A stretch of 64,000 nt of DNA from Eudorina sp. 2006-703-Eu-15. Taxonomy: Eukaryota > Chlorophyta > Chlorophyceae > Chlamydomonadales > Volvocaceae. Of the stretch, positions 16,341 through 25,900 are shown in pieces (the stretch's first letter is position 1; each line of letters begins with the position of its first letter). A program made the translations under genes and the position numbers. The stretch covers positions 1,703,570 to 1,767,569 of the forward strand of contig BDSI01000008.1 in assembly GCA_003117195.1 (NCBI GenBank), in the 5' to 3' direction. Below the pieces are notes generated by a model. It saw only the letters and a list, made by a program, of their open reading frames with translations. It was not told where the DNA came from and searched no databases.

Positions 16341-17523
16341 TTCCTTGCTCTTAATAATTGCGACTTAACTCTTGGGATGTATTTGGGCAACGCTGACTTT
16401 CGCGTCTTTGTTAATCCGTGCAACGCTTCGACCTGCCTCGTCATCGACCTGCACCTTTATGGATAGCCTCCTTAATTGCAGATTATGTTGCAAATGCGAA
16501 ATGTATGTTTCATCGTAGATGTTGATGAATATATTAAATTCAAGCAAGCGAGCTGGTATGGACGAGCCAGGAGGCTCATTGACCGTAACCAAGCAGCACA
16601 CAGAATACCAATCATGATAAGGAGACACAACGGAAACGATTGAAGAAGGATAGGGGTGAGATAAACGCCACTGGATATTACGAATTCGTTGGATCCTGCC
16701 GGACATCGTAACAGCTCGTATCTTCATAGCACTGGCGAACACGAGCTCGCTGGAAATTGTAACATAACCGTCATCACTATTACTGGCGGCTCATGATCAG
16801 TCATGCGGTCTGTCACCCACTGTACATACAGCACAAATGCGGAGCTGCGGGGCCCAGAGCATGTTGAAAAGCGCGATCTGCCGTTGGCAATCAGACACGA
16901 TCCGCGAGGCCCAAATTGTTACATGCCAATCACGGTTTTTCTGCCCGCCTGGCCCCGTTGGGTGGTAGCACGCCCTAGAGGCACTCTCGCGCAGTGCTCC
17001 TTGCGGCACGGCTCTCATTCCACCTCCCATACGCGAAGGACAGGACGCCCCCTCCGGAGTCAAGAAACTGGCTTACTGTTTTACAGTCAGTTAGCAGAGA
17101 CAGTCTCCATACGCGACGGCAACAAAGCCCCACGGCAAACTCTCCTTGGCATAGCCCGACAACATTCTCAATCCACCCATGTATGTAGTAATGTGCATGA
17201 GTGCCCAGAGACAGTCCGGGATGTTGCAACATACAGGCCTGAAAGCAACCCTAATGGCCCGCAAGCAAAAGCACGCCCGCACCCAAAGCAGGCCGTACTG
17301 GCAGTTATTGTACTACATTCCCGCATGCGCAAATTGCAAGCCGAAACCTGGGAGACAGGGCCGCCGCCTGGGGCCAGTACCCTACCAGCCTGGTTCTCCA
17401 AACCCTCTGGACCGCTCTTCGGGCCACCTGGCTCTGGGCCGTTTGGTGCCACAAGCAAGCCGCCGACGCCGAGCCCTGCCCTTCCAAAGCTGTCGTCACC
17501 CAGGTTGTCAGCGAGCTCCAGCG

Positions 17524-17830
17524 GCTCATGTCTCAGGCCCCCACACGCGGTCTCAGGCCCCCACGCGCGGTCTCAGGCCCCCACGCGCGGTCTCAGGCCC
17601 CCACACGCGGTCTCCCCCCACGCGCGGTCTCAGGCCCCCACACGCGGTCTCAGGCCCCCTTTACGCTGTGCCAGGCCCCCACACGCGGTCTCAGGCCCCC
17701 ACACGCGGTGCCAGGCCCCCACACGCGGTCTCAGGCCCCCTTTACGCTGTGCCAGGCCCCCACACGCGGTCTCAGGCCCCCACACGCGGTCTCAGGCCCC
17801 CACACGCGGTGCCAGGCCCCCACACGCCAC
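17524..17830. repeat. 20-bp tandem satellite
   Basis: About 15 units of CTCAGGCCCCCACACGCGGT. Variants include GTGCC for TCTCA, a shortened unit near 17610, and two units carrying CCCCTTTACGCTG. Because 20 is not a multiple of three and no unit contains a stop in most registers, several artefactual Pro/Arg-rich open frames cross it. It lies inside the TIR element. Confidence 0.95.
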
Positions 17831-18275
17831 GCTGGCGAGTCCACGAGTCAACCAAGCTCAAATCTTACTCAAGGCAAGCTTGCGAACTCTATTCTCACCA
17901 GCATGCGTAATCTCGGCCCAATATGTAAGCCATGTTATCGGTCTGTCGCATTCTGTCGCTTACGAAGCCAGCCCCAAGAGCTGTCAAAACGCGAAGAGAC
18001 AAGGCAACCGGACAGTCTCTACTTAATAATTGTTTTACAGTTCATGAGAGCGTCCATGGGATGAGCGTATGGTACGTATAAGGCAGGGTCAACTTGGTCC
18101 AGCCTCCAGCGGTCAAGGATAGCAATGTGCATGATGGCACAAGAACGTGAAAGCAGTAATATGTGGTATGTAAGTATAATGATAATAGACAAGAGTCAAG
18201 GACGCTTGAGAAATCAGAAGCATGCGGCAAACGTGCTTCCGTACTGAATAACAATGAGCCCTCTCGCCGTCATGC

Positions 18276-19123
18276 GACGGCTGGCACATTTGATGGGAGT
18301 CTCCTGGTGCGACGGCGCGTCCAGATTCGTTTGGGCGCCCATCTGGACGGTGCTGCAAGGCTGTTCCGGATGGGTTTAACCCTAGTACCGTTTCCAGGAT
18401 CGTGATTCGGGCCATGCGCGACTCATTGTTCACCGAATCTCGCGCTGCCCTTTCCAATGACGGCTGGCACCCTTGATGGGAGTCTCCTGGTGCGACGGCG
18501 CGTCCAGATTCGTTTGGGCGCCCATCTAGACGGTGCCGCAGGGCTGTTCCGGATGGGTTTAACCCTAGGGCCGTTTCCAGGATTGTGATTCGGGCCATGC
18601 GCGACTCCCTGTTCGCCGAATCTCACGCTGCCCTTTCCCCTGACGGCTGACACCCTTGATGGGAGTCTCCTGGTGCGACGGCGCGTCCAGATTCGTTTGG
18701 GCGCCCATCTGGACGGTGCTGCAAGGCTGTTCCGGATGGGTTTAACCCTAGGGCCGTTTCCAGGATCGTGATTCGGGCCATGCGCGACTCCCTGTTCGCC
18801 GAATCTCGCGCTGCCCTTTCCCCTGACGGCTGACACCCTTTGATGGGAGTTTCCTGGTGCGACGGCGCGTCCAGATTCGTTTGGGCGCCCATCTAGACGG
18901 TGCCGCAAGGCTGTTCCGGATGGGTTTAACCCTAGGGCCGTTTCCAGGATCGTGATTCGGGCCATGCGCGACTCCCTGTTCGCCAAATCTCGCGCTGCCC
19001 TTTCCCCTGACGGCTGACACCCTTTGATGGGAGTTTCCTGGTGCGACGGCGCGTCCAGATTCGTTTGGGCGCCCATCTAGACGGTGCCGCAAGGCTGTTC
19101 CGGATGGGTTTAACCCTAGGGCC
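18276..19123. repeat. 183-bp tandem satellite
   Basis: There are about 4.6 copies. The phrase GACGGCTG recurs at 18276, 18459, 18642, 18824 and 19009, giving unit lengths of 183, 183, 182 and 185 bp. The units are very similar, differing by scattered substitutions and an extra T in GATGGGAG contexts. The array ends at about 19123 in GGGTTTAACCCTAGGGCC. It lies inside the TIR element. Confidence 0.95.
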
Positions 19124-19569
19124 CTGATGAGATGATGAGAAGAATACGTAATCCTTCATGACCCCCGATCTCGTAATGTACTTTAGCCGTGCTCGATCCA
19201 ATTTAGAACAAAGTTGTAGCCCACCGAGTCCCAGTGCACAATATCCGACAGAGGCGGGCATCAAGAAGCTGTTCGGTTCCGTCACTTCTCGCAAAAAGCC
19301 TCACGTGACTCCTCCCCTCAACTCAGTCAAGTCACGCGGCATGGGCCCTGCCGGCTTTGGCAGCAAGTCAGTTCCGCTGGCAGCTTGGCTGATATGGTGC
19401 TTGCGGGAGTTGAACCCACAAATCCTGGCCATCCAGCAGCACCACCAAGTGGACCCCTTAACTGCATCTCGCGCATATATCCGATGCAACCGCTGCGAGC
19501 CGGACGACTAGGCCAGCTAGCCCGCCGTGATTCATCGCCGCCGAAATCTAAATCCTCAAGGCACCCACA

Positions 19570-20400
19570 AACCCCGTCCCATGGCCATCCGTCAATCGCC
19601 CCAGCGTGAAGCCTACTGCGCAAAACTCCCATCAAAAAGCTGAACAAGGCGGTAAACAGGGTGACGCCAGCAAGCGTTGCCCAGCTGCCATTCCGTCATC
19701 AAATCCCTATCGTGCCGCGTAGCATGTTGCACGTTCCCGATCAAATGCAGTGTGCCTGGTATCCACAAGCCCGCCCCGCGCCCAGTCGTTTACCTGCTGT
19801 CAAAATGGCCGCTGCTACCTGTGCCGTTGCCGCCGCTGCCCCCTCCACCGCCAATATGTCAAGTTCAGAACGCTGCGCCGCTGTGCCCTGTGAACGGCAA
19901 AAAGGGGAAGGCAGTCGTTAAGGGCAGCACGTTGCGTCCCTAGTGAAATCTTACCAAGCCAACCAGCACGCCGCCCACAAATCAATCCCAGCCACGTGGC
20001 AATCCCCTTGAATGCAAATCAAGAAGCCCCTCGTGATTGATCACCGCCGATTATGAACCCGCAAGGCATCCACAGGCCCCGCCCCGAGCCAATCCATCGA
20101 TTGCCCCAGCGTGAAGCCTAGTGCGCGGCATCCACGTCAAAGGCTGAACAAGGCGGTAAACAGGGTGATGCCAACAAGTGTTGCCCAGCTGCCATTCCGT
20201 TATCCAGACCCTAATGTGCCGCGTAGCATGTTGCATGTCCCCTATCAAAAACAGTGTACGTGGTACCCGCAAGCCGCCCCTCGCCCAGTCGTTTACCTGC
20301 TGTGAAAATGGCCGCTGCTACCTGTGCCGTTGTCGCCGCTGCACCTTCCACCGCCAGTGTGCCAAGTTCAGAACGCTGCGCCGCTGTGCCCTGTGAGCAC
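19570..20400. repeat. Direct duplication, about 340-bp units 504 bp apart
   Basis: The segment at about 19570-19905 is repeated at about 20065-20400. The anchor AAGGCGGTAAACAGGGTGA is at 19646 and again at 20150. Divergence is clearly greater than in the neighbouring 183-bp array, so this duplication is older. It is internal to the TIR element. I recognise no coding content. Confidence 0.85.
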
Positions 20401-21179
20401 TTGTTCATGAGCAGGTTAAGGGAGCGCCTAACGGCATTCTCGTACAACCCAAGCGTCCGAACTAAGCGCTGGCGTTCCGAGCGCTTTCCGACGCGAGGGC
20501 GAGGAGGCTGATGAGAAGCGCTTCCGAAGCTTGCCGAGCTCAGCGACGCGGTCTGAGAACTTCTTCGCCTACAACGTGGATGATCGACAGCTCCTCGGAG
20601 AAATGTTAACTATTGTCGCGCCTTCTTCTGCAAACCCAAACAACGATTGAATCTGTATGCGGATGTTGCTTCCGCATAAATAGAACACGTTATCTCAACA
20701 TAACCGTCTAATACCTGCAGGCGTTCCAGGTCCTTCTTTTTCAAGACACCCACATTATATGCTCCAGTTTGATTTGCTTCTCCGCTGGCCGGTTCGACGT
20801 TCGTTGGAGGGGCCAGCGCTGGATGCATTCTCAAGGGAAGCAAGCACGCTAGATCCCGCAACTACCACTACAACAATCGCAAATTAGAAACCAGCCATAA
20901 AGGATCAGAACTACGATTTCAATACTTGCCCGATTATGGGCATGGTTGGTTCCCTCCTTATCCTATAAAGGTGTCCCTACCCTGAAGGATATTTGACAAG
21001 ATATGTAAGGTCAGCGATCAATCACCAAAGGTGTAGCTATTTTTGACATTATGATACATCCTCAAGCCGTTGTTCCGTACTTCAGGATCCAAAGACTACC
21101 GGCTAAGATGAAAGTTAATGTGGCTTGCAACCCTATGTTTTCACTTACATATCCTTATCATCATATTTCCGTGTATGGA

Positions 21180-21633
21180 CTCGTCCCCCTGTGTCCCAGT
21201 TCAGGGGGTCAGGGGGCGCCTCGGCCGAGGCGCGCCCTGACCCCTGATTTCGGGCGGGCCGGCACCGACCCCTGCAGGTCCCAGGCTCAGCCAACAGATG
21301 ATGAATTACCGTTACCAGGACAGCCTGTATTATAGGACAAGACGTGCCAACCTGCGTCCCAGTTTTGGGGGTCAGGGCGCGCCTTGGCTGAGGCGCGCCC
21401 TGAGCCCTGATTTGGGGCGGGCCGACCGGACGCCTGCAGGTCGCAGGGTCAGCCACCAGATAATCAAAATAAACAAAAACCGCTACTAGGACAGTCTGTA
21501 GTTACAGACCAGACGCGTCCGCCTGCATCCCGGTTTCGGGGGTCAGGGCGCGCCCTGGCCGAGGCGCGCCCTGACCCCCAAAAAGACGTATTTTCTCAGG
21601 GCGCGCCCTGAGCCCTGATCTGTGGCCGCTACC
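21180..21633 (-). repeat. Right terminal inverted repeat
   Basis: Inverse counterpart of 15879-16340. It contains the same three GC-palindromic blocks in mirror order and ends in GGCCGCTACC immediately before the TAA duplication. Confidence 0.85.
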
Positions 21634-21636
21634 TAA

Positions 21637-22142
21637 CTCCTGAAAGGCCGCGAGGGCCCATACACCAGGCCGAGATAACGCGCGCTGTCCTTGGCTGGTA
21701 CTACTTGCCCGGAAAGCCGTAGCTGCTCGCAGGCTGAACTAACCTCTGTACGCCGGGACTCATCGCATGCAAAAACTAAACGCTCACATTTCGCTACATT
21801 AGGCCGCATTCCAAAAGCCTCACAAAATTGGTCCACAAGGCCCAGCAGTTCCGCCATACGTTCCACGGACGTCGCCAATAGACTCACATCATCTGCGTAA
21901 AGCAGGATGGAAACGCGCTTGCCACCCACCAGGGGTACCTCGTGCTTCCGCGCTCTGGCGACCACCAGGTCGTGCACGTCGATCAAGTCCGCCAGCGTCT
22001 CAATGAAAAGGCCGAACAGTTCTGTCGACAGAGGGCAACCTTGTTTCACTCCCTGCTTCGACTCAAAATCCCCGCCGACCTTCCCATTAACCTTCATGAC
22101 CATGCACACCTTCTCATACGCTCTTTTTAGGGCCTCCAACAT
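21637..22142 (-). pseudogene. LINE reverse-transcriptase palm fragment
   Basis: This is the reverse-transcriptase core of the LINE that also occupies 14758-15878. The open frame 22142 to 21633 has the RT motif GVKQGCPLST near residues 31-40, the catalytic YADD in LLYADDVSLLA near residues 82-85, and a YLGLVYGP block at the end (SARYLGLVYG). It is cut by the TIR element right after that block. Upstream, minus-strand sequence to about 22260 keeps faint similarity but contains stops, and no endonuclease domain is visible, so the copy is 5'-truncated or decayed. Confidence 0.85.
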
Positions 22143-22920
22143 GGGTCCACCAACACCTCACCGGTTATGCAAGTGCGTGAGGCCTTCGTTAAAGGCGCCA
22201 CAGAGCCAAGAGGTCAACGCATCCCCACACACACGCAAACTTGCCTTATCGTACCGGAGACCCAGCTACAGCTCGGCCCCTGAAGCATGAACATGATGAG
22301 CAGGAACGGTAAATGTTCGGCACCGCAGAGGTCCGCTGAACAAGCTGTAGTAGTTCTGGCAGCTTGGGCCAGCCAGCGGGGTTCACTTCGAACGAAGTCG
22401 CAACCGTTACGGCTCCGCGGCTCCTCGAGGGCTTCACAGGAGGCCAAACATATCTCCATTCAGAAGATGTTGCCTTGTGGGCAAACCTAACACGATGAAA
22501 ACGTTGCTATGCTTATTTTTGCATGGGAGCACCCAGGGTGTCTGGCCGTTGTACGAAAGCGTGCAGGCCCGCACCACGTTCCCAACATCGCACGCAGTTC
22601 CCAACACAACTCAAAATTCATGATATGTTACTTAAAGATTTTCAGAGGCAGCGCAACTGCGTCCTGCCTCGTATACTGAGGATGTCCTCTCATTGGTCGG
22701 TTAACTTCTCACACTTCAACAACGGCCCATGATGCTGCTCCTAACGGTTTGTTTATTTCAATTTAAGTCATTTTATATAATTGCAGTCTTGGTTATGGAT
22801 ACTCAAGGTGATCACATTATCAGGACTGCCATTACCTAAAACTCGCGGCGCGGCGCGGTCGAAGACAGCACTGAACAGCTTACCACTTCACCGTTTCGTT
22901 ACAAATTTCTCTTGAATAAA
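22143..22920. other. Spacer upstream of symporter copy 2
   Basis: Decayed LINE sequence up to about 22260, then AT-richer sequence that must include the promoter and 5' leader of symporter copy 2. No other gene is seen. Confidence 0.4.
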
Positions 22921-25900
22921 ATGTTAGGAAATGAACAAGAGGCGATGCCCAGTAGCGCGGCATCGCGGAGCAGCGACGGCCCAACGGCGACCGAGAGCAG
23001 CTGCGCGCACACAGAACCGGAACACCCGAATCCCCTCATCAGGTACGCTTCTATGTGGCTTATGATCGACTTTCCTTTTAATTGAATTTTCGTAGGTCAC
23101 ACAGTTAACTCGAGGCTGCCGCTGGAACTTGCACCACTTTTGCAGATTCCTGATTTTCTTAACCTTCTTAACTTCCTTTATGATACCTGGATTCGGGATG
23201 GTGCGCTCATACCTGCTGTAATCGCGGTCCCTGGCTGTGTTGGTGGCGCGTGTTATTGACACCGTCCTTGACACATTTGTGCGCAGTTCTGCGAGTCCTA
23301 CTTCATCTTTGCTGTCGGCAATCTCACAGGTAACGGAGATTCCGCAATGCAGCAGTGCAGAGCAAGCGCACTGCGTGCGCGACGCGCGCGTGCAAAAAAC
23401 GCCAACGACTAACGGCTTTCACAGCTGCTATCACACCCAAATCGTCGTCGCAGCTTGCGGGTTTTTCGGTTTTGGCTTGAACGGTCCTCTGTCCACCCTG
23501 TGATTTGCCCGCAGCGTTATGGCAAACCGAGTACCCAGGCTGCTGGCAGACGTTCCAGACGTGCGCTGCCGGCCTGACCGATTCCATCCACTACACGCAA
23601 GTCTGCGGCATCATCTTTGGGCAGCTGATGTTGGGATTCTTCGCTGACCGCATCGGCCGCAAATGGGGCTCCGTGTCCACCGCTGCGACCATGGTGGTTG
23701 GTAGGTATCCGAGGTACCGGATTAGCTTCGCAACAGTCGCAAGGGACTCGGGACGACCTGATTTCAGTCGTCCCCTGTGCCTCCCTGTCACTCACACCTC
23801 ATGCCAGACAGACAATCCGTGTCGGGCCGTCAGCACACACCGACCTGACATCGGGATCCGGGGCTTTTGCCTGGTCCGTACTCGCGCATTAAGGATCGAA
23901 TGAAGTTACGGCAGCAGCACCGCAAGCGAAGGCGGATGAGCAGATCTGGCCAGCGACCACGGGGCAGCGTGTCCAGCTTCTGTTCCTCGCCTTAAGTGCT
24001 TCCTCGCTGCGCTTGCACGGTCAGCTTCTGGCCGTGCCGAAACCCCGATGGGATCTGCCCCATGCCCGAATCGGAATCACGAATCATCATAATGACAGAC
24101 TACAACCAAAGCCGCTGGTCATGCCCCGATGCCGCCAATGCTTGCAGGCGGTATCCTCATTGTCGTGTCCAACGGCCCCACCGACCGGGCGCTGTGGGCC
24201 ATGTTGACGGCCGTGCAGTTCATCTTCGGCATCGGTGTCGGCGGAGAGTACCCGGTGGCCTCCACATCCGCCAACGAGCGCGCCGAGTCGTGCGCGCACC
24301 TGCAGAAACGCCGTGGCGAGACGGTTGCCCTGGTGCTCAGCATGCAGGGCTGGGGCAGCGTGGTCAACACCGCCGTAATCATTGGTACGTGTACGGGGCA
24401 ATATGACGGTGTTGCGCACGCAAAATCGAATGCGCGCCAATACCTGAACGCGGCATGGCGCTGTGCTGCCTTGATGCGGCCGAAAAACCGGTCCCTCCCT
24501 CCCGGACATGCCTGATTGCCTGCAGCGATTCTGGCGAGCTTTGGCCAGTACGGACCGACGTACAGCAACCATGCGCTGGAGGTGACGTGGCGCCTGTCGT
24601 ACGCCATCGGCCTCATCCCGTTGATCGGCATTCTGTTGTACCGCATCTTCCACCTACGAGAATCGGCTGTGTGGCAGAAGAAACGCGAGGCGCTCAAGGC
24701 CATGGGAGGTGCGTGATCTAGGCTGCTGCTTGCTGGTGACGCAAGCCGCCACATACACCCTGGGTGCGATGTGATCCGGACCCTGCGACACTGACAAGAC
24801 AAGGCAACACCGCCACAGGGATGTCGTGCCACTTCGTAACTGTCGTGTTCCATGATTGTACGGACTGTACCGCAGGGCGTCACGACGGGGTTCAGTGGCG
24901 CAAGTACGGCCTCCTGGTCTATCACTACTGGCATCGCAACCTGGGCACGGCGCTCATCTGGTTCGTGTGGGACTTCGCCTTTTACGGCAACAAGGTGTGT
25001 GCGTTCAGCTCCTGCCGTACAGTCGTGGAAATGATCACCACTGCGTGACGACTTCCTAGCACGCGTGCTTTGGAAGACCTGGCCAGATTTCAACTGGGCC
25101 GTGCATGGTAAGGATACACATACATTCATACTATTTGTGTACTGGGTTTGCGCTACGGTATGATTCTAGCAACAGCACCCCTGCACCCGCCGGCTCCGAG
25201 ATCCTCTCACTAACCACACGCCGACGGACCACACTTGGTCGTTTGTTGCCCACTGCCCGCCGCAGCTCTTCCAAAGCACCTTCATCAAGGTGAGCGCTTC
25301 TCAGTACTGGGCGCCGCTCACCGCGTCACGCCTTGCGCCGCACTCACGCAGATGACTCACGCCACACGCGTGTGTGTTGCTCGGGGACGGCTTGCAGGCA
25401 CTGCCGCCGTACGCCTGTTTCCCGTCTCAGCCTGGTCCTCCGTACTGTATGTAGTGGACAGCGCGCGCGGCATGCATCTGCCGGTGTACGACAGTACAGA
25501 AATGCTTGCGTCTGACAGGCCGGGGAGCGCGTCCGTCCTGAGCGGCGGCAGGGTGTGTGCGTGTGTGCGGGTTTCGCCACTCGGCTGCAGGTGATCAACC
25601 CAAACGCCAGCTTGATCCAGGTCCTGCAGTGGACCCTGCTCAACAGCGCGGTGGCGCTGGTGGGGTACTACGTGGCGGCACTGCTGATCGACAGGCCCTG
25701 GATGGGCCGCACTCGCTTGCAGATGCTGGGTTTCACATGGATGGTGAGCGATCGAGTCGGCGCGGCCCGCCGCGCTGCCAGCCCCCGGCGGCAATCGTTG
25801 CACACAGCCAGCACGGCTGCAGTAGTGAATCTGGCGTAATGAGGGAGCGAGGAGCGCAGTATGGGAAAGCGATAGGCGGAGCAAGGTCAGGGCGTCAGGC

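Larger units (their letters stand above)
15879..21633. mobile_element. 5.75-kb terminal-inverted-repeat DNA element inserted in a LINE
   Basis: The left end starts GGCAGCGGCCACAGATCAGG and the right end, read inward, starts GGTAGCGGCCACAGATCAGG. Inverted similarity continues for about 460 bp at each end. The element is flanked by TAA on both sides (15876-15878 and 21634-21636), a 3-bp target duplication. It interrupts a LINE whose two halves resume on either side. A 3-bp TWA duplication with GG-starting termini is the pattern of PIF/Harbinger-type elements, but no transposase was recognised, so the class is inferred. The interior holds a 20-bp satellite, a 183-bp satellite and a long direct duplication. 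It is probably a non-autonomous copy. Confidence 0.8.

Noticed and set aside
16803..18064. Open frames up to 407 codons across the 20-bp satellite, considered as a transposase of the TIR element
   Set aside because: Much of their length is satellite, open in several frames at once because the unit lacks stops. No DDE motif or DNA-binding domain is visible.
18423..19294. Repeated minus-strand protein (GPNHDPGNGPRVKPIRNS units)
   Set aside because: A by-product of the 183-bp satellite, whose unit length is about a multiple of three. There is no independent evidence of coding.
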